The notes under the pieces were generated by a model that worked only from the letters and a program-made list of their open reading frames with translations, was not told the DNA's origin and searched no databases. The translations under genes were made by a program, and so were the position numbers. Positions 27,294 through 34,278 of a DNA stretch of 34,278 bases are shown in pieces. The stretch covers positions 1 to 34,278 of the forward strand of contig NZ_VDGG01000040.1 of assembly GCF_006861775.1 (NCBI RefSeq), given 5' to 3'. Source of the DNA: Psychrobacillus soli (GTDB lineage: Bacteria; Bacillota; Bacilli; Bacillales_A; Planococcaceae). The stretch's first letter is position 1; every line of letters begins with the position of its first letter.

Positions 27294-27422
27294 TCTCTAT
27301 ATCTATTAGTTTAGAACAATTTTTAAATTTTCGCAATAATAAAATGAATTAATACGAGCAATTTTCTTTCTACTCTTTCTGAAACAGTGTAAACTGGAAA
27401 CAAATCATAGGAGGTATTTAAT

Positions 27423-27740
27423 ATGAACAAAATTACAACTGCAGAACAATTCAATGAAATCATTTCTGGTGACAATGAAGTACTAGTAAAATTCGAAGCT
27501 GGCTGGTGCCCAGATTGCCGTCGTATGGAAATGTTCATCGATCCAATCATTGAAAAGTATAACCAATATACATGGTACGAAGTGAATCGTGATGAATTAC
27601 CAGAAATCGCAGATAAATACGAAGTAATGGGTATCCCAAGCCTTCTTATTTATCAAAATGGAGAGAAAAAAGCGCACTTACACAGTGCTAATGCGAAATC
27701 TCCTGAACAAGTTACTGAGTTTTTGGATGCTCAAAATTAA
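27423..27740 (+). CDS. Thioredoxin family protein
   Basis: 105 aa, one thioredoxin domain, no signal peptide. Redox motif C29-P-D-C32 in KFEAGWCPDCRRMEMF; a cis-proline segment MGIPSLLIYQNG follows near residue 75. CPDC instead of CGPC suggests the YtpP-like group rather than TrxA, so its partner and redox potential may differ. Start ATG with CATAGGAGGTATTTAAT upstream. It is monocistronic, divergent from the fad operon and convergent with the GNAT gene, with a shared terminator between. Confidence 0.9.
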   Translation: MNKITTAEQFNEIISGDNEVLVKFEAGWCPDCRRMEMFIDPIIEKYNQYTWYEVNRDELPEIADKYEVMGIPSLLIYQNGEKKAHLHSANAKSPEQVTEFLDAQN

Positions 27741-27745
27741 TTCGA

Positions 27746-27776
27746 AAAAGACTGTTCTATAATAGAACAGTCTTTT
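27746..27776. terminator. Bidirectional terminator
   Basis: AAAAGACTGTTCTAT / ATAGAACAGTCTTTT (27746-27760 / 27762-27776); the innermost pairs open to form the loop. It serves the thioredoxin gene on plus and the GNAT gene on minus. Confidence 0.88.
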
Positions 27777-27790
27777 ATTATTTTCTTCCT

Positions 27791-28666
27791 CTATAATTCC
27801 TTCACCATAAATACTTGCGCAATGTCTGTATTTCTAAACCCATTCCTTTGTAAAAAAGGAAGCGTTTTTTGGGAATGATCCATTAAATTATAAGTCGTTC
27901 TTTTAAGGGAGTGTTGAAAAAGCAAGCCTTCCTGTAGAACAGCATGGAGTGCACGATCCCCTTCCTCATTTTCTTTCTTAACTGTAACTTGAAATAAAGA
28001 GACACCTTCCGCTTCGAAGCCGAATTGTTGCTTTGTTCTTACTATACAAGCAGCGAGTATTTCATTCCCCTTCATTGCAATAACTGCTTCGCCCGCTACT
28101 CTAGGAGTTATAGAAGGATCAACTTGCCACGGAACGACGGCAGGAAAAATTCCTACATCTGCCGCTTGTATAGCAGGAACTCTTTGTATTGAAAATTCCT
28201 TTGCAACTTTTTCATCAAAAAAGAGCTCTCCATCTGCCTCTAAAAAGTGAAGTGTATCTATTACTTTGTAGCCAACTTTTTCGTATAGTTTAATAGCTGG
28301 CTGATTAATGGACAAAGCTTCTAATGTAGCAATCTCTACATCTTGCTGTTTCAATATAGTGAGAGCTTTTTCTATCAACAAACAACCGAGTTTTTTTCCC
28401 CTATACTTTGGAATGATCCCTGTTCCACCATTCCAAGCTATTTTCTGACCATCCACTTCTCGAATACCTTGTAATACAAATCCAATCGGGTTACCTTCGT
28501 CAAACATAATAATCGATAATGCAGGCGAAAGATTTTCATTACCAAAACGAGCAACAAAAGTGTCCAATGACATTTTCATCGGTATATAATATCCTTCGAA
28601 TCCATTTGTAAAAAGTTCATGTGATTCTTTAAATGTGACATGGTCCATCGTTTTAAAAGTAATCAT
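27791..28666 (-). CDS. GNAT family N-acetyltransferase, probably two GNAT domains
   Basis: 291 aa. The N-terminal half (about 1-145) is a complete GNAT domain with the acetyl-CoA loop in GTGIIPKYRGKKLGCLLIEK and the closing LYEKVGYKVIDT. The second half (about 155-291) looks like a weaker second GNAT copy: AVIAMKGNEILAACIV, then ALHAVLQEGLLFQHSL and FLQRNGFRNTDIAQVFMVKE. It lacks a clear CoA loop. The substrate is unknown. It lies 22 nt downstream of the Eis-like gene on the same strand and is probably cotranscribed. Start ATG at 28666 with AAGGGGTGGTAGG upstream. Confidence 0.82.
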   Translation of the reverse strand: MITFKTMDHVTFKESHELFTNGFEGYYIPMKMSLDTFVARFGNENLSPALSIIMFDEGNPIGFVLQGIREVDGQKIAWNGGTGIIPKYRGKKLGCLLIEKALTILKQQDVEIATLEALSINQPAIKLYEKVGYKVIDTLHFLEADGELFFDEKVAKEFSIQRVPAIQAADVGIFPAVVPWQVDPSITPRVAGEAVIAMKGNEILAACIVRTKQQFGFEAEGVSLFQVTVKKENEEGDRALHAVLQEGLLFQHSLKRTTYNLMDHSQKTLPFLQRNGFRNTDIAQVFMVKEL

Positions 28667-28688
28667 TTCCTACCACCCCTTATTTCAT

Positions 28689-29945
28689 TTAATACGATGT
28701 GAAACAAATAGGACTTCGATTCGGCTTAAACCAATCGTCTAATATTTTGGTATCTACATTATTTATAGAAACCGTCCCATAATTATAAAGTGCTTCTATA
28801 GAAACACATCCCATCCACCAAGAACTGATATCAGGAATGCCTATTTTAATATTTTCTTTTTCCGTAGAATTCGATAATTTAGTAGCACTCCACAAATTAT
28901 CATTATAAATGACTTCGTATAAACCGTTTTGTTTTGGTAAGAATGTGTCTTCTATTTCTAGTACTATTCTTGTATATTCATCCGGTTTTCTAAGTGGTTG
29001 AAAATTCATTTCGTGAATAAAATCTATAATATTTGTTATTCGATACATCAGTCCTGTTCCAGTAGTTGCCACTTCATGATATACACTTGGAATAAGGTGA
29101 TTCGAATCATTCAATGGGTTGGTCAGTGCATGCACAAATGATTGGTCATTTGTACGAAAAATAATTCGATCTACTTGATCCTGTTGCGAATGTAACCAAG
29201 AAGCTAGTTGTTTATAGGCATCTGGTTTTGTCCATATCCACTCATGCACGATCATATGTTGATGTAAAAAGTGGCTATCTTGTACAGATTCTAATGTAAA
29301 TGCTAAAGCACCTACTAGTTGCTCATTTTCTATCACACCAACATAATTTGTCACCCCATTTTTAATCCGTTGTCGCTCGGTCCACGTTCTTTTTATCATT
29401 CCATGATTTTTCTGAGCGTAATCGTTATAGAGGGAAACGATCGCCTCCTCATCTTGTGGAGACAAAAACTTAACCAATCCTTTTTCTCCATTTGCAATAA
29501 GAGCATTCGGTTTAATTTTAAATTCATATTTCATCGGTCCATAACCATAGCCCATCTTTCGATAAAAACTTGGATTAAATGGGTATAGAGATACGAGGCT
29601 GACATTTTGCTGTCTAGCAAAGTCATGGAAATGAGAAAGAAGTTCAAATGCAATTTTCTCTTTTTTATGAAGAAGATGCACAGCAACCATCCCAATTCCA
29701 AAAATACGCTGAAATGTACCATTTATATTACATTCAAAATCATGCTGTCGATACATACCTAGAAGTTGTTCTTTCTCATTAAAATATCCAAAATATTGAA
29801 TACCATTTTGTTCTTCTAGCTCTTTCTTTAAACGACCTACAAATTCTGTTTTTTTCTCGGATGTTTGGATGTTCATACCTGGATACGCAAAGGCAGCAAT
29901 GTTTGCTGCTTCTTCCAAGTCCTGCTGTTGCAATAATCGAATCAA
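28689..29945 (-). CDS. Eis-like GNAT acetyltransferase with SCP2-like C-terminal domain
   Basis: 418 aa with the Eis architecture: two GNAT-type regions (about 1-150 and 150-290) and a sterol-carrier-like C-terminal domain (about 300-418). In Eis proteins a tyrosine acts as general acid; here Y128 in NPSFYRKMGYGYGP fits. The C-terminal carboxylate acts as base, and this protein ends in Tyr. The acetyl-CoA loop is atypical: AVHLLHKKEKIAFELL has no R-x-x-G. The N-terminal RLLQQQDLEEAANIAAFAYP is typical of the Bacillus group. Eis of mycobacteria acetylates aminoglycosides at several positions; activity here is unknown. The start is TTG at 29945 with GGGGAGAATTAC upstream. The downstream neighbour is another acetyltransferase. 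Confidence 0.82.
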   Translation of the reverse strand: MIRLLQQQDLEEAANIAAFAYPGMNIQTSEKKTEFVGRLKKELEEQNGIQYFGYFNEKEQLLGMYRQHDFECNINGTFQRIFGIGMVAVHLLHKKEKIAFELLSHFHDFARQQNVSLVSLYPFNPSFYRKMGYGYGPMKYEFKIKPNALIANGEKGLVKFLSPQDEEAIVSLYNDYAQKNHGMIKRTWTERQRIKNGVTNYVGVIENEQLVGALAFTLESVQDSHFLHQHMIVHEWIWTKPDAYKQLASWLHSQQDQVDRIIFRTNDQSFVHALTNPLNDSNHLIPSVYHEVATTGTGLMYRITNIIDFIHEMNFQPLRKPDEYTRIVLEIEDTFLPKQNGLYEVIYNDNLWSATKLSNSTEKENIKIGIPDISSWWMGCVSIEALYNYGTVSINNVDTKILDDWFKPNRSPICFTSY

Positions 29946-30037
29946 GTAATTCTCCCCTTTTCAAAGAACATGTAGATTCTAAAGATAATGTAATTATAGT
30001 TTAATCTTAATAGTTTGATAACTTTTTTTCGATTGCT

Positions 30038-30067
30038 TTGATAGTTGCAACTTATGCAAAGTATGAT
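30038..30067 (+). promoter_or_regulatory. Candidate promoter of the C39-like gene
   Basis: TTGATA is followed after 18 nt by TATGAT, in the divergent region between the Eis-like gene and the C39-like gene. Confidence 0.5.
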
Positions 30068-30094
30068 TTAATTTATACTTAAGCAAGCAATAAA

Positions 30095-30128
30095 AAAAGT
30101 TCTTCCTAACGAATTAGGAAAAACTTTT
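30095..30128 (+). terminator. Attenuator-like hairpin in the leader of the C39-like gene
   Basis: AAAAGTT / AACTTTT with TCCTAA / TTAGGA inside it, loop CGAA and a CT/AA internal loop, lying between the candidate promoter and the AAGGAGG site. The downstream T-run is short, so termination may be partial. Confidence 0.5.
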
Positions 30129-30145
30129 CTTTACAAGGAGGTTAC

Positions 30146-30664
30146 ATGATGAAAACACAATTGCCGATCAAAGGTATCTCTCAATATGATTCGTCTATTC
30201 ATTCGACTTATCGTTCTTCTGCTTGCGGCCCAGTTACTGCATACGTTCTATTAAATTATTTATTGCCAAATAGCTCTTTTCAAGCAAATGACCTTTACAG
30301 CAAATTGGGAAGTACTCGTATCGGATTATTTACCCATCGATTTATTCGCAATATGCGCAAAATACTAGGTCCATATTGGCAAATTAAAAAATGCTCTCTT
30401 CAGACTGCTCTACACGAACTGAAAAATGGTCGCCCAGTAGCACTCAAATTTGATAAATACTTTTCGTTTCAGTGGAATAAAAAATCAAACTTCGCTTACC
30501 ACTGGGTTCCACTTATCGGATATGAAATGGAAAACGATGAACTCTTCCTAATCATTCATGATAATGGAGGTAGAAATCGAGAAAGCAAAATTCGTAAAGT
30601 GTCGTATGCCCAAAATGCATCGATTTTAACTTTTATACAAATTACGCCAACATCATCCTATTAG
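30146..30664 (+). CDS. C39-like papain-fold peptidase family protein
   Basis: 172 aa single domain of the C39_2 peptidase-like group. The triad pattern is visible: cysteine C27 in SSACGPVTAYVLLNYL, histidine H119 in YHWVPLIGYE and D139 in IIHDNGG. Bacteriocin-processing C39 domains are fused to ABC transporters, but this one stands alone. There is no transporter or double-glycine peptide nearby, and no signal peptide. Its substrate is unknown. Start ATG at 30146 (second ATG at 30149) after CAAGGAGG. Its stop overlaps the stop of the convergent exonuclease gene by 4 bp. Confidence 0.8.
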   Translation: MMKTQLPIKGISQYDSSIHSTYRSSACGPVTAYVLLNYLLPNSSFQANDLYSKLGSTRIGLFTHRFIRNMRKILGPYWQIKKCSLQTALHELKNGRPVALKFDKYFSFQWNKKSNFAYHWVPLIGYEMENDELFLIIHDNGGRNRESKIRKVSYAQNASILTFIQITPTSSY

Positions 30665-31536
30665 TTTTGAAGCTGTCTCGCTAATATCGTATATCCATGC
30701 TCATACAAATAATCGAATTTCGAAGACGAGATGTTTTGTACAAGCAAATGATCTAGTTCTGCTTCTATTGGGACGTCACGTCTAATCGTTGCAAGTTCTT
30801 TTGATAATTTCAGCATTTCTAAATCTGTTTCAATTTTCGTGCGCTGCCCTGCTTTTAATAAATGAAGAGAATCAATTACTTCTTCCACTGTTCCATACGT
30901 TTGCACTAGTTGCAATGCCGTTTTTGGACCAATTCCTTTGACTCCAGCATATCCGTCACTCGTATCTCCCATAAATGCTTTTACATCAGGGAATAATAAT
31001 GGAGAAATACCGTATTCCTCTAAAAATCGTGCTTCATTGTATACATCATAAATCGTAAATCCTTTTTTCGTAAAAGCAATTTCCGTTGATGGGTGCAATA
31101 ACTGCAATAAATCTTTGTCTCCACTGACAATCGTGAACTTCGCATCATCTTGCCATTTATGTGTAATAGAAGCGATCGTATCGTCTGCTTCCATTCCTAC
31201 AATACCAAAGTTCATCCACCCTAAATGCTCGGACAAATCTTGTGCCATATCAAATTGAGGAATAAGTTCTTCTGCAGGTTTTGGTCGGTTTGCTTTATAT
31301 CCATCATATAGTTCATTTCTAAATGTGTGCATTCCTTTATCCCAACAAACCGCCATATGCGTCGGTTGCATTAAATTTTGTGCAGCAAGTACATGGCGTG
31401 CAAATCCTTGTACTGCATTCGTCGGAATCCCTTTATCGTTTTTGAAATAGTTGCCAGACATCGCTGTTGCAAAAAACGAGCGAAATAATAATGCCATTCC
31501 ATCTATTACTAGTACATGTGGTTTATCTTGGTTCAT
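30661..31536 (-). CDS. ypcP: 5'-3' exonuclease, PolA N-terminal type
   Basis: 291 aa stand-alone flap/5'-3' exonuclease like the N-terminal domain of DNA polymerase I, similar to B. subtilis YpcP. Metal-binding acidic motifs are visible: LVIDGMALLFRSFFA, GMEADDTIASI, IVSGDKDLLQLL and FMGDTSDGYAGVKGIGPKTA. The last runs into the helix-hairpin-helix element that contacts DNA. It is expected to remove RNA primers or flaps with or without PolA. The ATG at 31536 is 9 nt after AAAAAGG; the ATG at 31545 directly abuts that site and is less likely. It overlaps the C39-like gene tail to tail and no terminator lies between. Confidence 0.92.
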   Translation of the reverse strand: MNQDKPHVLVIDGMALLFRSFFATAMSGNYFKNDKGIPTNAVQGFARHVLAAQNLMQPTHMAVCWDKGMHTFRNELYDGYKANRPKPAEELIPQFDMAQDLSEHLGWMNFGIVGMEADDTIASITHKWQDDAKFTIVSGDKDLLQLLHPSTEIAFTKKGFTIYDVYNEARFLEEYGISPLLFPDVKAFMGDTSDGYAGVKGIGPKTALQLVQTYGTVEEVIDSLHLLKAGQRTKIETDLEMLKLSKELATIRRDVPIEAELDHLLVQNISSSKFDYLYEHGYTILARQLQN

Positions 31537-31584
31537 ATTCAACATCCTTTTTCATTGATTAAACACTAGTATAACATGTGCGTG

Positions 31585-31612
31585 TTGAATCAATAGAATA
31601 TGGGTATATAAG
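31585..31612 (+). promoter_or_regulatory. Candidate promoter of the FAD oxidoreductase gene
   Basis: TTGAAT is followed after 16 nt by TATAAG, about 28 nt before the start codon, in the divergent gap to the exonuclease gene. Confidence 0.5.
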
Positions 31613-31640
31613 TAGAAATATATACGAGGAGGAATAGTAA

Positions 31641-32855
31641 ATGAATATACATAGTGGTGCGCTTTATTGGCCTACAACAACTGCTCCCTTTACACCAAAA
31701 ACTACGTTTGAAAAGCTTAATCTATATGACGTAGTAATTGTCGGTGCTGGCATGTCCGGTGCTTTAACAGCACTGGCTTTAGTAGAGGCAGGAATGTCAG
31801 TTGCGATACTAGATAAACGGGACATGGGCTCTGGTAGCACAAGTGCAAATACCGGTTTACTACAGTATTCAAATGATATTATGCTGCATGAATTGATTGA
31901 CCAAATGGGTGAACGAGAAGCGGTCCGTTTTTATCAACTTTGTTACGATGCAATAGATGATATGGAAAGAATAGTTAATCGACTACATATAGATACGGAT
32001 TTCATTCGTAAACCTAGTATTTGTTACGCAAGTGATGAAAATGACGTAGAAAAGATAAAAGCAGAATACGCTATTTTGAAAAATCATGGGTTACCATGTG
32101 GTTATTTGGATCCAAATGAATTGGCTCATAAATTTCCGTTTTCAAAACCGGGGGCACTCCTCACATATGGAGATGCAGAAATCAATCCATTAAAGTTTGT
32201 CCAAAGGTTGTTACAAAAACTAGAGGAAAAAGGAGTGCATTTATTTCCTTATGTAGATGTGGAAGATGTAGTTACAAACAACGAAACGTTACATATTCAA
32301 ACTTCAGAAAAACCATTCTATGCTAATAACATCATTTTTACTACAGGTTATGAAACAGTTCCTATTGGGCATAGAGTAGGTGCAGATATTAATCGCTCTT
32401 ATGTATTTGTCAGCAATCCTATTACTAACTTCAATGACTGGTACAAACAAGTGATGATATGGGAAACGAAACGTCCCTATCTATACATTCGTTCCACGGT
32501 GGATAATAGATTAATTGTTGGTGGACTAGATGAAGATAAACCGGAAGCACCCGACTCAGAAGAACTCATTCAAAGCCGAGCTGAAAATTTATTAAAACAA
32601 ACCCAAAAATTATTTCCACATTATGAGTTGGAGATTGACTATGCTTATGCAGCAACATTCGGAGAGTCAGTTGATAATCTACCGTTTATAGGAGAGCATC
32701 CGACTAAAGCAAATCACTACTACTTATTAGGTTATGGAGGGAATGGAACAGTATATAGCATGTTAGGCTCCCAAATACTAAGAGATTTATTAATTGGCAA
32801 ACGAAATGAAGATGCAGAGATTGTTCAACTAAAGCGTAAATGCGGAGTAAAATAA
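31641..32855 (+). CDS. FAD-dependent oxidoreductase, DAO family
   Basis: 404 aa. The N-terminal dinucleotide-binding motif is VVIVGAGMSGALTALALVEA with G35, G37 and G40, followed by LDKRDMGSGSTSANTGLLQY, which contacts FAD. Near the C-terminus ESVDNLPFIGEH and YYLLGYGGNGTVYSMLGSQI complete the DAO fold (glycine oxidase, sarcosine oxidase and glycerol-3-phosphate dehydrogenase relatives). The substrate is probably a small amine or hydroxyl compound but cannot be named. No neighbour gives a pathway. Start ATG at 31641 after GAGGAGGAATAG; it ends in a terminator hairpin. Confidence 0.88.
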   Translation: MNIHSGALYWPTTTAPFTPKTTFEKLNLYDVVIVGAGMSGALTALALVEAGMSVAILDKRDMGSGSTSANTGLLQYSNDIMLHELIDQMGEREAVRFYQLCYDAIDDMERIVNRLHIDTDFIRKPSICYASDENDVEKIKAEYAILKNHGLPCGYLDPNELAHKFPFSKPGALLTYGDAEINPLKFVQRLLQKLEEKGVHLFPYVDVEDVVTNNETLHIQTSEKPFYANNIIFTTGYETVPIGHRVGADINRSYVFVSNPITNFNDWYKQVMIWETKRPYLYIRSTVDNRLIVGGLDEDKPEAPDSEELIQSRAENLLKQTQKLFPHYELEIDYAYAATFGESVDNLPFIGEHPTKANHYYLLGYGGNGTVYSMLGSQILRDLLIGKRNEDAEIVQLKRKCGVK

Positions 32856-32884
32856 TACGAAGGCGGATGCCCTTCCTTCGTATT
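32854..32884. terminator. Terminator after the FAD oxidoreductase gene
   Basis: AATACGAAGG / CCTTCGTATT around an 11-nt loop that overlaps the stop codon region, followed by TATTTATTT. It may also serve the convergent gene at 32993. Confidence 0.8.
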
Positions 32885-32992
32885 TATTTAGAAAATAAAT
32901 TTCACCGTGTTGCCGCTAGAGCGACATTTTCTCGTAGGAATGCAGAGACAAAGAGACGTAAACCATGCACGTGAAAATACCCGTCATTTTGG
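32885..32992. other. Gene-free stretch, possible dispersed element
   Basis: Contains the segment from TTTCACCGTGTTGCCGCTAG to GGTTAACC, richer in GC than its surroundings. It looks like sequence I associate with intergenic elements of related bacteria, but I cannot prove this from one copy. The minus-strand gene upstream ends exactly at the GGTTAACC edge. Confidence 0.3.
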
Positions 32993-33601
32993 TTAACCTT
33001 CTGAAAAAGACCGAGCATCTTTAACTTGTTTTTTCTTCTTAATAATTGCTTCTTTCTTCCATAAAAAGTTACGATAGGTTTTTGCTCTTATCGTATTGGT
33101 AGAAAATATCGTTTTTCTCATGTAATCAGTTGAATCATTTGATGTAGCTGCAATTCGTGTATATTGTTCCTTCATATTTCTTGCTTGTAAATAGTTGGAT
33201 AATTTCTCAGGAGTACCACAGCTTTCAACTAACCCATCTAATTGAAAAACAGCACTCTTTTTTTGATTAATAATTGCATCGAAAACAAACATGATGACTC
33301 GATTCACGTCTCCCTTTCGTACAATGAAATCCATATGAGTTGCATCTTTACAAGCTAAAAAATGGACGACATAGCCAAATAATGTTTTTTTCAATTGGAA
33401 CGGGAAAAATGCAATTATTCGATTATGTTCTTTTACTGCATATATCTCTACTCCTTCATTTTCACCAAGAAACTTCCACCAATTATACACAAATTTAAAT
33501 TCAATAAATGGGTTTTTGTTTTGATTTACCTCTAAAATAGTAGACCATTCTTTCTCAAATAAACTTAAATGTTTTGATGATTTAATTAGAATAAGCTCCA
33601 A
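32993..33601 (-). pseudogene. Truncated GNAT-like (BioF2/CelD-type) acetyltransferase
   Basis: 202 aa resembling the N-terminal part of BioF2/CelD-like acetyltransferases (Acetyltransf_6 group): FEKEWSTILEVNQNKNPFIE, the segment FVYNWWKFLGENEGVEIYAV, then IIAFFPFQLKK and FLACKDATHMDFIV. Full members usually have about 320-380 aa. Here the C-terminal GNAT half is missing and the protein ends in a lysine-rich tail. The stop lies in GGTTAACC at the edge of a possible repeat element, and no continuation is seen in other frames. The start is TTG at 33601 with GGGAGGA upstream. It may be an intact short gene, but truncation is more likely. Confidence 0.55.
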
Positions 33602-33813
33602 ACAATCCTCCCACCCGAGTTAAGTCTGTTTTATAATAGTATATTCACATTCGCTACTAAAAAAGAACTTACTACAAATGAACTTAGAATCAGTCAAAAC
33701 ACTAAAAAGCAAAGCGCCTGTCTCTAACCGATATGGCAAGTGGGAACGTTGAATGGAATGTCGCACATAATAGGGATAATGCGTGGTAGTGGGTTGAAAA
33801 TGAGTGTCTGCTG

Positions 33814-34075
33814 GGATTTCCGCTGCTGGGCGGACGCTTTCCGTGGGGTGAGCGATGAGCCTTCACCGCCACGCCTGAGAAGTCTCATTTTGCTCACACA
33901 GAGGAACAAAGGCTAAAAACGCCACATGGTGTGGCAACGCCTTCGTGACCAACATCCTGTTGGTCTCCACTGGAGTTGCCTCCCAGCAGCGAAAATCCAT
34001 GGGAATTGCTTGCTAATTTTGCGTCTACTGTTATCAGAGCTTTAAATTGATCAGATTCACTACGCAATATTTAGT
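33814..34075 (-). repeat. Dispersed intergenic repeat, copy 4, GC-rich part (inverted)
   Basis: The GC-rich module 33814-33998 is bounded by a 17-bp inverted repeat with one mismatch (GGATTTCCGCTGCTGGG / CCCAGCAGCGAAAATCC). Inside are two hairpins homologous to copy 1: GCCACATGGTGTGGC (33921-33935) and CCAACATCCTGTTGG (33949-33963). The GTTATCAGAGC to AGATTCACTACGC part follows, decayed. The preceding stretch 33602-33813 contains no gene I can support. Confidence 0.78.
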
Positions 34076-34169
34076 AAAGCTAATTAGAAAATGCTTTCTC
34101 CAAATAAGTAGAGTATTTACTTAGGATAAAGTTCATTTCATACAACCATTTATAGGTATGAAACCTCGT

Positions 34170-34278
34170 ATTCATCGTTGTCTCACTCCAAGTAAACTTG
34201 CTATTTTAAGATTTGGTTGCTTTCACTAGCAATTTGGTTGCTCTCATGCTAATTTTGATTGCTTTCCGAATTGAACTG
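34170..34278 (+). repeat. Repeat copy 4, 21-nt array in opposite orientation (cut by window end)
   Basis: After CTCACTCCAAGTAAACTTGC, units TTGGTTGC / TTGATTGC start at 34213, 34234 and 34255 (spacing 21). The order and orientation are those of copy 2, opposite to the adjacent GC-rich part. The element continues beyond the window. The interval 34076-34169 holds nothing I recognise. Confidence 0.75.

Noticed and set aside
30146-30664. Bacteriocin processing system around the C39-like gene
   Set aside because: There is no ABC transporter, no double-glycine leader peptide and no immunity-like gene nearby; the domain stands alone.
33724-33909. Minus-strand 61-codon frame near the window end
   Set aside because: It lies across repeat copy 4, and its S-L-T-P-R-K type peptide is produced by the GC-rich module.

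Overview
The window looks like chromosome of a low-GC, spore-forming member of the Bacillales, most likely Planococcaceae/Caryophanaceae (Psychrobacillus-, Sporosarcina- or Lysinibacillus-like). The reasons are the sporulation gene yunB, a sufCDSUB operon, an S-box (SAM-I) leader in front of metNPQ, a Bacillus-type FadR operator in front of fadNAE, a promoter that fits the sigma-B consensus, and gene order recalling the yut/yun and yur/yus regions of Bacillus subtilis. The genus is an inference. I see no rRNA, tRNA, CRISPR array, phage or transposase gene.

Layout. 1-290: a truncated copy of a dispersed intergenic repeat. 291-7463 (all minus): yunF-yunE-yunD, yunB, a possible broken micro-ORF, an NhaC-type antiporter, lipA, yutD. 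7659-10265 (plus): a P-type Ca2+ ATPase. 10266-10770: repeat copy 2 and a bidirectional terminator. 10771-15951 (minus): sufC-sufD-sufS-sufU-sufB. 15952-17174: a 1.2 kb region holding the suf promoter, a small gene with an apparent sigma-B promoter and its own terminator, repeat copy 3 and a separate 21-nt tandem array. 17175-20182 (minus): metN-metP-metQ behind a SAM-I riboswitch and an additional structured leader. 20160-21736 (minus): yusE, yusF, gcvH and an ArsC/Spx-like gene. 21828-27293 (minus): the fatty-acid beta-oxidation operon fadN-fadA-fadE under a FadR box. 27423-33601: a mixed set of single genes (thioredoxin-like, two GNAT-type acetyltransferases, C39-like peptidase, 5'-3' exonuclease, FAD oxidoreductase, truncated acetyltransferase). 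33602-34278: repeat copy 4.

Functional links. The Suf system builds Fe-S clusters. LipA is a radical-SAM enzyme that needs two [4Fe-4S] clusters and S-adenosylmethionine. MetNPQ imports methionine under SAM feedback, and GcvH is the carrier on which lipoyl groups are assembled in Bacillus. These parts lie within about 21 kb. The fad operon is a complete acyl-CoA dehydrogenase / hydratase-3-hydroxyacyl-CoA dehydrogenase / thiolase set.

Most of the window is ordinary core genome. The less ordinary parts are: the small gene at 16239-16430, which has no in-frame ATG near its ribosome binding site; the four-copy modular repeat family with 20-21-nt phased units; the extra hairpins between the SAM riboswitch terminator and metN; and the terminator whose 3' arm contains the yunB ribosome binding site.
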